Shown here: positions 10,986 to 21,710 of the stretch, one piece after another
Layout: each line of letters opens with the position of its first letter
Numbering within the stretch: the first letter of the stretch is position 1
DNA from: Corbicula japonica
Lineage: Eukaryota > Mollusca > Bivalvia > Venerida > Cyrenidae
Assembly: GCA_038501625.1 (NCBI GenBank)
Contig: JAZAYU010000264.1
Span: 248,001 to 312,000 of the forward strand
Direction: 5' to 3'
Length of the DNA stretch: 64,000 nt
Translations under genes and position numbers: made by a program
Notes under the pieces: generated by a model
The model's input: only the letters and a program-made list of their open reading frames with translations
The model's database searches: none
Told to the model about the DNA's origin: nothing

Positions 10986-11011
10986 GTTACAACTTGGTTC
11001 AGATCTTCATA

Positions 11012-11253
11012 TTAACCCTTTCCTCCATAGACACACCTTTATTGCGTGGACAAACAGTGTAGATCCAGATCAGCCATTACATCTGTACAATCTAATCAGG
11101 ATCTACACTGTTTGCTTTATGATTTGTTGCGTTATTTTTTACCAAAATGTGACCAGTGAAGATTCTGATTAGAAGGCACGGATGTGCCGGCTGATCTGGA
11201 TCTACACTGGTCGCATATGCGTAAAAATGCATATATTTAGAGTAACGGGTTAA
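11012..11253. mobile_element. TTAA foldback MITE, full length
   Basis: Bounded by TTAACCCTTTCCTCCATAGA and TAACGGGTTAA. It abuts the LINE fragment and lies 25 bp before the 11279 exon. Confidence 0.88.
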
Positions 11254-11278
11254 GTGCTTTCAATGTTTAATTTTACAG

Positions 11279-11392
11279 CTGAATTTACATGGACTGATGC
11301 AGCAGACCAGATCGATAATTATGGAAGGCTTTGGAATTACACCTCTGGGACTCGCACTAATGCTGAGATACCAGTGCACAAACAAGAAACAG
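11279..11392 (+). CDS. candidate internal exon (114 nt, symmetric), unidentified protein
   Basis: Flanked by acceptor TTTTACAG and donor CAG then GTATAT. Length is 38 codons, so the phase is preserved. Two frames are open: one starting LNLHGLMQQTRSIIMEGFGI and ending RYQCTNKKQ, the other starting EFTWTDAADQIDNYGRLWNY and ending EIPVHKQET. The first joins in phase 0 to the late-opening frame of the 1798-1943 block. I do not recognise either product. Real exon status is supported only by the splice signals and two open frames. Confidence 0.45.
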
Positions 11393-11801
11393 GTATATAA
11401 ATTCAGTTTTCATACATTTTCAGTCGGTAATATCTGATTCTTTTAAGTTACTTTTGTGACAAAAATGTGAAATATGCACATTAGGAATGGCCACATGCAG
11501 AAGACGCGCCTCCCGACACAGTTGTAAATTTTGAACTTTCAAATATTGCCATAGTAGTGCAAAGTCGGGTAGTTTAGGCGGTCAGATAATTTTGTCACTA
11601 TTTTACAACCTGTCCGGCATTTTCGTAATCAGATCTCATGTCTATAAACGAGCTTTAAAATTATGACGTAAGGTATATTGACAAGAAACCGTTTCTAATA
11701 TCATATCAGCTTCTTATATGCCAAAAATGAATCAGTTAAACCACCTCCTTTGCACAAATTGTTGAATGTAATCTTCATCATTCTGTATTCTAAGAAAACA
11801 A

Positions 11802-12009
11802 TTAACCCTTGGAATATGGCCGTTATTCATGGGTGGGCAGTGTAGATCCAGATCTGTGCCATCTTATCAGGATCTACACTATTCACTTTTTGATTCTTTA
11901 AGTTATTTCTGACCAAGATGTTAAATGTGAAGATTCTGATCAGAAAACATGGATATGCTGGCTGATCTACACTACACTAAAACCCATATAATATGATATG
12001 AAGGGTTAA
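11802..12009. mobile_element. TTAA foldback MITE, shortened
   Basis: Bounded by TTAACCCTTGGAATATGG and GATATGAAGGGTTAA. A subfamily variant with an altered terminal block and small internal deletions. It lies between candidate exons. Confidence 0.85.
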
Positions 12010-12289
12010 CAAATAACCATGTTTTTTCCACTGGCAAATCTCTTTTTTTTGTTATTTGTCTTTTTTTCTATATTATACAAGTATGTATGATGACTTGCAG
12101 GCTATAGATAATGTATATTGTTTAATGCTGAATAAAAATATTCCTATGTTTGTATTATTAAAATAAACATGTATATGCAGTAATTCAGCTTTTAGCAAAA
12201 CTATTGAGTATTTCTTAAACACATATTCTGTTTCATGCAGAATTCTTTTTTTGAAATTAACTAAATGAAATATACATATAGTTAATTAT

Positions 12290-12650
12290 TGACTGGCATG
12301 TTGAGGTAGGGGAAGGACTTGCATCTTGAGTTGGTGGAAGGATTTGCATCTTGAGGTAGAGGAAGGACTTGCATCTTGAGGCAGAGGAAGGACTTGCATC
12401 TAGAAGTAGAGGAAGGATTTGCATCTTGAGGTAGAGGAAGGACTTGCATCTTGAGGTAGAGGAAGGACTTGCATCTTGAGGTAGAGGAAGGACTTGCATC
12501 TTGAGGTAGAGGAAGGACTTGCCTCTTGAGGTAGAGGAAGGACTTGCATCTTGAGGTAGAGAAAGGACTTGCATCTTGAGGTAGAGAAAGGACTTGCATC
12601 TTGAGGTATAGGAAGGACTTGCATCTTGAGGTAGAGTAGGAAGTATTTGA
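12290..12650. repeat. 25-bp minisatellite, about 14 units
   Basis: Unit GGAAGGACTTGCATCTTGAG GTAGA, with GCATC at 12421, 12446 and 12471 (period 25). The overlapping minus-strand ORFs of 74-143 codons are simply this unit read three ways. Confidence 0.95.
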
Positions 12651-12736
12651 ATCGATCGCCAAGAACAATTTAATCTGCATCATAAATAATTTTGCTCTAT
12701 CATGAATTTTCAATATAATTAATGTTTGTTTTTTAG

Positions 12737-12854
12737 GTCGGCTGAGGGCATGTTCCTGTCGATTGAAGAGGGTCTAAGAAATAAATGTTATCCTTCCATT
12801 GGATGGCTACTCTGGAGAAGTGGTCTTTCTTGGCCAGCCCATTTGACTCTGTAA
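12737..12854 (+). CDS. candidate terminal exon of the plus-strand gene
   Basis: A polypyrimidine tract and TTTTTTAG precede GTCGGCTGAGG. Read after the 11279 block it stops quickly in either open frame (V-G-stop, or GRLRACSCRLKRV-stop at 12775-12777). A third frame is open to a TAA at 12852-12854 (SAEGMFLSIEEG onward) but would need a preceding phase that 11279-11392 does not offer. Possibly the last coding exon with its 3' untranslated region; weak. Confidence 0.3.
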
Positions 12855-12864
12855 ATTCTATAAA

Positions 12865-13085
12865 AACTGTGACAAACTGAAGATGATTTTATGAAAAACT
12901 GATGGTTCCGTGAAAAACTAATGTGTGATTCCGTGACAAATTAATGTGTTATTCCATGACAAACTGATGTGATTCCATGACAAGCTGATGTGTGATTCCA
13001 TGACAAACTAATATGTTAGTCCGTGACAAACTGATATGTTCATGTCACAAACTGATGTGATTCCATGACAAACTGATGAAAAAAA
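12865..13085. repeat. irregular 20-24 bp minisatellite
   Basis: Roughly ten degenerate units of TGATTCCATGACAAACTGATG. Short indels make the period irregular. Confidence 0.85.
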
Positions 13086-13319
13086 CTATGATAAGTACTG
13101 TGAATTTATTATTACTCTTTGTGGGGATTCATTTTTATGCCTTATTGTTTCCCTCATTTTGCTGCTCACTTTTCAAAATCCTTATTTTAGTAAAACTTCT
13201 AGTTTTCATATATTTTACAGAATTTTAAATTTAACAGATGAGTTTCTTTGTATCTTTAAAAAAAAGTTTTAGGTGTCCAGGCCCTAATAAATTAATTGGA
13301 AAAATAAATAAGCTTTAGA

Positions 13320-14570
13320 AATAGGATGTTTTATTATTAAGGAGAAATTCGATACTTAAACATCAAACTTGAAAGTGGCAAGTTAGCTTTTTCACAGAAG
13401 AGTTTTTTTGTATCTTTAGGTGTCCAGGCCATTATAAATTAATTGGAAAAATAAATAAGCTTTATTATTAAGGAGAAATATGATACTTTCCTTAAACTTC
13501 AAGTTTAAAGTGGCAAGTTAGCTTTGGGAAATAGCTGTTGTGAGCAGACAGATAATATAAATATTTTAGAATTAATTGCTCCTGGTTTAACAGTAGAAAG
13601 TTCAATGTGAAAAATATTCTACGTCCATTATTCTCGATCTGTATGTACCCAGATTTTGAACTAGTCGGTTGATGTTGCGGCGACCTATCCAATGACGGCA
13701 ACGGAGGAGGGTTGGCTTCGCAACTGTTACTGGCCCGTGGACTACAGAGGAGACCAAAAATAGTGGACCTAGATATTTCAAATCTCTTAAAAAATTGCAA
13801 AATTTCAAGATGATTATCTACGTCTGTTACATCCGATCTGTATGTACCCAGATTTTGAACTAGTCGGTTGATGTTGCGGCGACCTATCCAATGACGGCAA
13901 CGGAGGAGGGTTGGCTTCGCAACTGTTACTGGCCCGTGGACTACAGAGGATATTTCCTTAGCAGACCTAGATATGAAAATATTAAAATTACTTGATTAAT
14001 TTAAAGTTGTCAAATTGTTTAAAAAAATTATCTGTTTGCACAGCATTCAGTCTTGATTTTGACACTGACCCTGGTCCAAAATAAAAGCTTAAGAAATAGG
14101 ATAATTTATCATAAAGGAAAAATGCGATACTTTCCTTAAACTTCAAACTTGAAAGTGGGAAATTAGCTTTGGGAAATAGCAGTTATGAGCAGACAGATAA
14201 TACAAATATTTTAGAATTAATTACTCCTGGTTTAACAGTAGAAAGTTCAATGTGAAAAATATTCTATGACCATTATTCTCGATCTGTATGTACCCAGATT
14301 TTGAACTAGTCGGTTGATGTTGCGGCAACCTATCCAATGACGGCAACGGAGGAGGGTTGGCTTCGCAACTGTTACTAGCCCGTGGACTACAGAGGATATT
14401 TCTTTAGCAGACCTAGATATGAAAATATTAAAATTACCTGTTTGCACTGCATTCAGTCTTGATTTTGACACTAATCCTGGGCAAAGATAAAATCTTTAGA
14501 AATAGAATAATTTATCATTAGGGAGAAATGCAATACTTTCCTTAAACTTCAAACTTTAATATGCAAACTC
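13320..14570. repeat. duplicated region with a 115-bp module in three copies
   Basis: The module GATCTGTATGTACCCAGATT through CCGTGGACTACAGAGGA occurs at 13637-13753, 13829-13950 and 14281-14395, nearly identical and unusually GC-rich for the window. Two copies (13470-13760 and 14105-14400) also share the preceding segment with AAGCTTCAAACTTGAAAGTG-like sequence and AGCAGACAGATAAT. On the minus strand the module has weak matches to tRNA-type A and B boxes (TAGTCCACGGG, AGTTCAAAATC), so a SINE-like origin is possible but unproven. Confidence 0.8.
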
Positions 14571-15000
14571 TTTTATATTTTGAATTTGTGAGTAGTTTAG
14601 AACAAATAGTTATAAGCTGCTTCAAATCTGATATCAAAGCCAATCTTGGGCCAAATAACAATGATAATTAAGAATTTATAGTATCCTGAAAACTCTTCAA
14701 ACTATTTTATTAGAATGTATTGATCATACAGTGGAAAATGTCTGATTTTACAAAACTTATTTGGGCCTTTATCTGGGTGCCAGAGTTGTATTTATTGTCA
14801 AATTCAAAACCATTTCGACCATTTTGATTAAAAATTTTGTAAAGAAATTGACTGAAATTATCTAGGAATAATTTATATCATTTTCGGAATAACCCATAAA
14901 ATCATTAAGGTTTGCAGGATTCACTTTGTTCATTTCTCTGAAAAATTTAGAAGTTTTAAAGATTTAAAGAACTTTATTACTGGAATTTAGAAACAGAATA

Positions 15001-15055
15001 ACAAACAGTGTAGAGCCTGACTATATTGAGGAGATGTGCCGGCTGATCTGATTGG
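15001..15055. mobile_element. TTAA MITE fragment
   Basis: Short internal piece: CAAACAGTGTAGAGCCTGAC and GATGTGCCGGCTGATCTGA. No termini. Confidence 0.6.
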
Positions 15056-15067
15056 TCTAATTAATTC

Positions 15068-15240
15068 TTTATACTACACTAGATAATCCCCTACTTTTTA
15101 TACTACACTAGATAATCCCCTACTTTTTATACTACACTAGATAATCCCCTACTTTTTATACTACACTAGATAATCCCCTACTTTTTATACTACACTAGAT
15201 AATCCCCTACTTTTTATACTACACTAGATAATCCCCTACA
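15068..15240. repeat. 29-bp tandem repeat, six units
   Basis: Unit TACTACACTAGATAATCCCC TACTTTTTA, with starts 15072, 15101 and onward every 29 bp. Units are identical, so the array is young. Confidence 0.97.
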
Positions 15241-15276
15241 AATAGTAATTATCTCACAGTATTCTGATCATATCTG

Positions 15277-15522
15277 TTAATCCTTTACTCCATTTATATG
15301 CATTTCATCTCGTGTGATGAGTATAGATCCAGATCAACTGCACAGATGTGCTGTCGGATCTGGATCTGCACTGTTCTCTTTTTGATTTATCAGGTTATTT
15401 CTGACCAAAAAGTGAACAGTGCAGATCCTGTTCAGTTGGCACAAATACGCTGGTTGATCTGTAGCTACATGGTTTGCCCATGTAATGAAGGCATATACCT
15501 GTATACGGAAGAAAGGGTTATT
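15277..15522. mobile_element. TTAA foldback MITE, full length
   Basis: Starts TTAATCCTTTACTCCATTTA and ends ACGGAAGAAAGGGTTA. Internal blocks recognisable but diverged. Confidence 0.85.
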
Positions 15523-15807
15523 AAATGATATGTTAGCTATATATTGAGAATGTTTTATGTGCTAGATGAAAGCTTGAGCTCACCTGAGCCAAAGGATCAA
15601 GGTGAGCTATTGTGATCAATTTTGTCCGGATTTTTTTCAAAAGCAATAAACAAGAAATTGCAATACTTTTTATTTCCCCAAACTTTCTCGCAATCCATGA
15701 CTTGTTACCAACAATCACTGCCTGACTCAATGGACCATGTCTGTGAGTATGTATAGGTTGTATGTTATGTCTGTGTCTGTCACATGTGGTTAGGTCTGTT
15801 TGTGCAT

Positions 15808-15925
15808 TCTGTCCCAGGATAATAAAACTGAGAATGGAGGCCAGACTCGAATCTCAAGAATTTGATTGGCTGAAATGGAGACAGGTCAAATTGCAGCCAA
15901 TCAGACTTTTGAGATTTGATTTTTT
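15808..15925. mobile_element. palindromic MITE (GATTGGCTGAAATGG family), diverged copy
   Basis: CAGGATAATAAAACTGAGAA, CGAATCTCAAGAATTTGATT, GGCTGAAATGGAGAC, then the inverse arm CAGCCAATCAGACTTTTGAG. See 51653-51806 for the best copy. Confidence 0.75.
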
Positions 15926-16088
15926 TTCGAATATTTAGAATTTGTGTATGAAGTTGGCATTCAAGTTGAAAATACTCTCAATGATCATCAAGCATTCATC
16001 ACTAAAGATCACTATGATTTGTTTGGAATTTAAGTCTCTTATATTGGTCCCTCAAAGGAGTTTTTCTGTTACGAACATCATTGATTGC

Positions 16089-16330
16089 TTAAACCTTTCC
16101 TTGATATATACGCATTTTAATGCATGTGCAACCAGTGTAGATCCAGATCAGCCGGCTCATCAGTGCCGTCTGATCAGGATCTGCACTGGTTGCATTTTGG
16201 TCTGAAATAACCTAATGAATAAAAAAGCGAACAGTTTAGATCCTGATCAGATGGCACGGATGTGCCGGCTGATCTGGATCTAAACTGTTCGCCCTAGCAA
16301 TAAAGGTGTATCTATACAGGAAAGGGTTAA
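16089..16330. mobile_element. TTAA foldback MITE, full length
   Basis: Bounded by TTAAACCTTTCCTTGATATA and CAGGAAAGGGTTAA. Internal blocks are close to the family consensus. Confidence 0.9.
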
Positions 16331-16734
16331 TTAATGTATTATTAATTGCTTGATGATTACATCCAAACTTGGGTGAGAGAATTTTGCCTTTGGTTTTCTA
16401 AAAATTATTTATACATACTAGTTTTTTAGCTTGACAATTCAGAGACTATGTTGAGCTGTACTGGTTATACATGTACTAAGTGGTTCAAGGTAGGTGTGAA
16501 GTGAGTTTATCCCACAAACTACTCCAAACAAACATTGTTCAAGTGGCAAAATGGGCCACTGCTTTACATACTGTGAAACAAAGGTTTTTAGACAAGGCCA
16601 ACAGTTAATATTAAAACACCGCGCCAGACAGCAACATTAGTGTTGAGTTATTGCATAGTCTGCATAGGGGGAACAATTATTAATGAAGATGTTGTTGCTT
16701 CTTAGGCACATGATTGCTAGTGAGACTTGGACAT

Positions 16735-18135
16735 GACAGCAGCTAGGTAGACTTAGTGCTAGCAAGGCCTAGATATCATGGTGGTAGTCGGGCTTAGATA
16801 TGACAGCTAGTCAGGCATAGACATGACAGTGCTAGTAAGGATAAGATCAACGGTGCTAGTCATACTTAGACATGATGGAGCTAGTAAGCTGAGACATGAC
16901 AGTGCTAGTCACACTTAGACATGATGGAGCTAGTTAGCATGACATATGACCGTGTTGGTCATACTAAGACATGATGGTGCTAGTTAGCTTAGACATGACG
17001 GTGCTAGTCATACATAGACATGATGGAGCTAGTTAGCATAGACATGACGGTGTTGGTCGTACTTAAACATGATGGTGCTAGTAAGCTTAGACATGACAGT
17101 GCTAGTCATACTTAGACATGATGGAGCTAGTTAGCTTAGACATGATGGTGCTAGTCATACTTGGACATGATGGAGCTAGTAAGCTTAGACATGACGTTGA
17201 TAGTCATACTTAGACATGATGGAGCTAGTTAGATTAGACATGACGGTGCTAGTCATACTTAGAGACGATGGAGCTAGTTAGCTTAGACATGACGGTGCTA
17301 GTCATACTTAGAGACGATGGAGCTAGTTAGCTTAGACATGACGGTGCTAGTCATACATAGACATGATGGAGCTAGTTAGCTTAGACATGACGTTGATAGT
17401 CATACTTAGACATGATGGAGCTAGTTAGCTTAGACATGACGGTGCTAGTCATACTTAGACATGATGGAGCTAGTTAGCTTAGACATGACGGTGCTAGTCA
17501 TACTTAGACATGACGGAGCTAGTAAGCATAGACATGACCGTGTTGGTCATACTTAGACATGATGGAGCTAGTTAGCTTAGACATGACGGTGCTAGTCATA
17601 CTTAGACATGATGGAGCTAGTATGCATAGACATGACGGTGTAGGTCATACTTAAACATGATGGTGCTAGAAAGCTTAGACATGACAGTGCTAGTCATACT
17701 TAGACATGATGAAGCTAGTTAGCTTAGACATGATGGTGCTAGTCATACTTAGACATGATGGAGCTAGGAAGCTTAGACATGACGTTGATAGTCATACTTA
17801 GACATGATGGAGCTAGTCATACTTAGACATGATGGAGCTAGTCATACTTAGAGACGATGGAGCTAGTTAGCTTAGACATGACGGTGCTAGTCATACTTAG
17901 AGACGATGGAGCTAGTTAGCTTAGACATGACGGTGCTAGTCATACATAGACATGATGGAGCTAGTTAGCTTAGACATGACATTGATAGTCATACTTAGAC
18001 ATGATGGAGCTAGTTAGCTTAGACATGACGGTACTAGTCATACTTAGACATGATGGAGCTAGTTAGCTTAGACATGACGGTGCTAGTCATACTTAAACAT
18101 GATGGAGCTAGTTAGCTTAGACATTACAGTGCAAG
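16735..18135. repeat. 49-bp higher-order minisatellite
   Basis: A dimer of two related 24-25 bp halves, TTAGACATGACGGTGCTAGT CATAC and TTAGACATGATGGAGCTAGT TAGC. The dimer period is 49 bp (17283 to 17332). About 28 dimers; some halves are duplicated or missing (for example around 17810-17850). Confidence 0.95.
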
Positions 18136-18189
18136 ATAAGATCGACACAACTGTGCTAGTCAGGGTTAGACACAAAGTGTTATTCTTAG

Positions 18190-18645
18190 ACATTACTTTT
18201 AGTCTGACTTAGATATGATTGTGCTTGTCAGTTTTAAAAGTGGCAGTGGTAGTCTGAATTAGGTAGGCTATTGGTAGTCAGACTTTGACAGGGCATTGCT
18301 AGTCAGACTTGGAAAGGCCACTGGTAGTCAGACTTAGGTAGGCTATTGTTAGTCAGACTTGGAAAGGGCATTGGTAGTTAGAATTAGGTTGGCTTTTGCT
18401 AGTCAGACTTGTAAAGGGCTTTGGTAGTCAGACTTGGTAAGGGCAATGGTTGTTAGAATTAGGTAGGCTATTGCTAGTCAGGATTGGAAAGGGCATTGGT
18501 AGTTAGAATTAGGTAGGCAAGTCAGACATGGAAAGGGCATCGGTAGTTAGGATTAGGTAGGCTTTTGCTAGTCAGACTTGGAAAGGACATTGGTAGTCAG
18601 TCTTGAAAATGGCTTTGGTAGAAAGACTTGGAAAGGGAATTAGGG
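18190..18645. repeat. second dimeric minisatellite, about 47 bp
   Basis: Alternating halves AGTCAGACTTGGAAAGGGCA TTGGT and AGTTAGAATTAGGTAGGCTA TTGCT. Follows the 49-bp array directly and shares the element GCTAGTCA, so probably a diverged extension of it. Confidence 0.9.
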
Positions 18646-19150
18646 AATTAATTTACTTTAAATAAAACCAGAAGCTTAAATAGCTTATTTTCAAATCCTG
18701 TTCATTAAAAACAGAACAATATTTCATGTATTATTACATGAAAGTTATAAAATTTTTCTTGGATATTTCTTTTTCATTTTAGTGACATTGTCATGTACAT
18801 GCTAAACTTATTTCTATTAAATATAATTAGTTTGTGGAATAAACTCACCTCACATCAGCCCCCATCCCCCTTTCCCCATCCCTTCATGAAATCTGTTTGC
18901 TTTTGCAACCCATCCACCTCCCTCTCCCTCTGGTTCAAAACCCCCTCCCCCTACCCTGCTCTTGCTCCCAAACTGCATAAGAAAAGAAATTGATGGAAAA
19001 CCATGGTTTTCATTAGAAATTACTGCGTGTATGTAACACAACTGAATTTAATTTTGTTGTTGATGAAATATATCGTGTAGTAGTGTAGATTGTGTATAGT
19101 TGAAATATTATCATTGTTAGTGGATATTATTTGTGTTGGACATGTTGTTA
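18646..19150. other. non-coding stretch, no gene seen
   Basis: AT-rich, with a C-rich strip at 18855-18975 (CCCCCATCCCCCTTTCCCC). The ORFs over the C-rich strip on both strands are compositional. Confidence 0.5.
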
Positions 19151-19152
19151 AG

Positions 19153-19550
19153 GGCTGACTACAGTCATCATTTTTCTTTCATCAATAGAAAAGAAAATTG
19201 TCAAAATTTCAAAATCAAAAATGCAGTTCTATAATAGATTGCACATAATGTTATTAATGTATCTTTATTTTACATAGGTTAAGAAATGTTAGATAAGTAA
19301 AAGAAAAAATGTAGCTAGACCAAGAAAATATTTTCAGTATCTTACTACTTATTGGGATATTTAAAATGATGTTTTGTGTTTGGATTTAAATAGAATTTAA
19401 GGGAATCGATGTCTAGCCACATTGCTTCAATTTTCAAACATTTCTTAACATCTGTAAAATGAAGATACATCAATAATATTGAACTTCATTTTGCTGTTTG
19501 AGATTTTGATAATTTTTATTGATAAAAGTGCAATGAAGATTGTGGTACTT
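19153..19550. repeat. imperfect inverted repeat, arms about 150-170 bp
   Basis: Left-arm landmarks ATTAATGTATCTTTATTTTA and GTTAAGAAATGTT are inverted in the right arm as AACATTTCTTAACATCTGTA and TGAAGATACATCAATAAT. The pair TGTAGCTAGAC and GTCTAGCCACAT closes the loop near 19310-19420. Probably an old foldback element. Confidence 0.8.
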
Positions 19551-19555
19551 TGACT

Positions 19556-19786
19556 AGAAGATGTAAAGAAAATGCCAGTGTTGCTGTGAAAAATATTTTT
19601 TTACCTTTTTTACAAATGAACTTGCATAAATAGCCAGTAATTTTGAAATTTCAGACTTAAAAAATTAGTGATAACTTTTAAAGTCTGAAATTTTCAGAAT
19701 GACTTGATATTCATGCAAGTTCATTTGTAAAAGGTAAAAAAATATTTATCACAGCAACACTGGCATTTTCTTTACATCTTCTAGTC
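19556..19786. repeat. long hairpin, arms about 100 bp
   Basis: The left arm from AGATGTAAAGAAAATGCCAG to AAATTTCAGACTT pairs with the right arm AAGTCTGAAATTTTCAG to TGGCATTTTCTTTACATCT, around a loop at about 19660-19680. It directly follows the 19153-19550 inverted repeat. Confidence 0.9.
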
Positions 19787-19886
19787 CATTTCATTCTTGT
19801 TTTATGTTGTGAAAAATATTGTATTTAATAATTTTCATGAATAAAATGTTAAAAATTCTTTGCTTTTATTTTTCAGCAACTCCCTT

Positions 19887-19980
19887 TACCAGATTTGGAA
19901 AAGGGAGGTAAAAAATTCTTTATTGCAAACCCTGGAAGTTTGCAATAAAGAATTATTACCTCCCTTTTCCAAATTTGGTA
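19887..19980. repeat. near-perfect palindrome, 43-bp arms, 7-nt loop
   Basis: TACCAGATTTGGAAAAGGGA on the left and TCCCTTTTCCAAATTTGGTA on the right, meeting at GCAAAC-CCTGGAA-GTTTGC. Only a few mismatches. Probably a small foldback MITE; the flanks do not show a clear target duplication. Confidence 0.92.
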
Positions 19981-20122
19981 ATTATGCATGGACCTAACCG
20001 TCCGAAAATCAATTTTCAAAATTTATATAAAAAACTTATATATTAGGGTTGGTGGTCGGGGATGGTGGGTGGAATCCATGCAAAATTTTTTCTAGGTTTT
20101 CGGTTATTCCCCTTGGTTTTCT

Positions 20123-20437
20123 TTCCTTCCTTGTGTCTCTTCTTCTTTCTTTCCCTTCTTGATTCCTTCTGGGATTTTTTTTTCTCCTTTACTATTCCAC
20201 CTTTTGCAACCTTCTTTGTTTGTCATGGCCGAGGCTGTTGAACCAGGCTTCGAACCTGGGACCTCCTCATGAACACCTGTAAGGCACAGTTCTGAGTTGC
20301 TCTACCAGCTGAGCTACCCAACTGCCTTGCCATGACAAACAAAATAGGAACCAAAAGATAGAATAGTAAAGGAAAAAAGAAATCCCAGAAGGAAAAGAAG
20401 GGAAAGAAAGAAGAAGAGACACAAAGAAGGAAAGAAA
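20123..20437. repeat. foldback element with a tRNA-like centre
   Basis: Arms of about 105 bp (20123-20227 and 20329-20437) pair: GTCTCTTCTTCTTTCTTTCC against GGAAAGAAAGAAGAAGAGAC, and TTTGTTTGTCATGGC against GCCATGACAAACAAA. Between them, on the minus strand, lies a tRNA-like module with A box TAGCTCAGCTGGTAGAGC and B box GGTTCGAAGCC. The purine/pyrimidine-biased arms create the apparent ORFs on the minus strand. Confidence 0.8.
20232..20320 (-). other. tRNA-like module (tRNA-derived, probably not functional)
   Basis: Minus strand reads GTTGGGTAGCTCAGCTGGTA, then GAGCAACTCAGAACTGTG, and CCAGGTTCGAAGCCTGG near the end. The D arm and T arm fold, but the anticodon region is about 13 nt longer than normal and the 3' acceptor (TTCAAC) pairs imperfectly with GTTGGG. 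A closer relative is at 25512-25594. Confidence 0.65.
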
Positions 20438-21095
20438 TGAAAGAAACAGAGAAAGAAAAACAGGAAAGAAAAGGAAAGAAAAAAAACAAGGGAGACCAAA
20501 CAATGAAACTAAAGAATACAAAGGAAGAAAAGAAATAGAAACAACCACACACTTGAAACAAAGAAAAATGACTCGAGAAACAATGGGCATACATACACCC
20601 ATATACCTTGAGTTTTTAATTGAACAATTTTGCTAACACATGAGTGGAAGTCACAGAACCTTCTAGAACCTTCTAGAACAATCTACAAATAAACCAACAC
20701 AAAATTTCCTAAGTATATACTTGACACATGAATCCATATGACTGCAGACACTGACTTGCAAAGACAAGAACAAAAATCAAGAACATAATTTATTAAAAGA
20801 AGTCTCTCTTGGCTGTGTAACATTTTAAAGTATATAAAAAAAGTCTCTAGAGACCTTCACTGTTTACACAGGGAAAAATGCAAGTTGTGTTAATATATTT
20901 TTCACATGAACCTTAAGGGTGATCAGCTCGGATGTCCAACAAGGGGCATAACATTTGTAGTACAAAAAGGGACATAACCTTGATAGTACAAAAAGGGGCA
21001 TAACCTTGATCTTAAGATTTTTGGCTTCCTAACAACACTCAGAAATTTCAAAGTTAAGTTTTCATGACAAAATCCAAGTACAAAAACGAGCATGA
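20438..21095. other. purine-rich and AT-rich stretch without a gene
   Basis: An A/G-rich run (AAGAAA, GGAAAG) to about 20590, then a short triplicated piece at 20940-21005 (GGGCATAACCTTGATAGTAC). No coding signal. Confidence 0.5.
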
Positions 21096-21097
21096 AT

Positions 21098-21710
21098 ACA
21101 TCAAATGTGACCTTTACCTACTGATTTTGCTTCAACTGATCCTGTTGCCATAAGATATAATTTAAAAGTTCGATGAAGGAATATTAAGAAATGGCAGTGA
21201 AAGGCAACTTAGTTTTCATCATGGACAAAGTAATAATTACTATAATGTATTGCCTCTTATTCAAAAGCATGACATAATGGTAGGGGAAAAGTGGATCCTA
21301 AAATAACATCCCAAAATGAAACAACAAGCTAACTCAAGAAACAAAGAAGGAACTCAAGGAAACAAGAAAACTTAAGAAAAGAAAAATAAGGCTAACAAAC
21401 CAAGATATCACTTTATCAAATGTGACCTTAACCATTTGATTTTGGCTTCAACTGATCCTGTTGTCATAAGATATAATTTGAAAGTTTGATGAAGAAATAT
21501 TAATAAATAGCAGTGACGGCCAACTAAGTTTTCGTCATGGACAAAGTAAAATCCCTATAATGTATTGCCTCTTATTCAAAATGGTAGGGGAAAAGTGGAT
21601 CCTAAAATAAAATCCCAAAATTAAACAACATGGAAACTCGAGAAACAAAGAAGGAACTCATAGAAACAAGAAAACTTAAGAAAAAATAAGGCTAACAAAC
21701 CAAGATGAAA
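21098..21710. repeat. 314-bp tandem duplication
   Basis: TGTGACCTT followed by TTCAACTGATCCTGTTG, ATGGACAAAGTAA and GAAACAAAGAAGGAACTCA occurs at 21107 onward and again at 21421 onward (offset 314). About 90% alike by eye. Confidence 0.9.

Noticed and set aside
10873..11172. 99-codon plus-strand ORF
   Set aside because: Antisense to a LINE fragment and running into a TTAA MITE.
12257..12713. Serine/proline/leucine-rich ORFs up to 143 codons on the minus strand
   Set aside because: Direct translation of a 25-bp minisatellite in three frames; no start context or flanking gene structure.
20223..20602. Phe/Ser-rich membrane-like ORFs of 111-123 codons
   Set aside because: Produced by the A/G-rich arm of a foldback; three frames are open at once.
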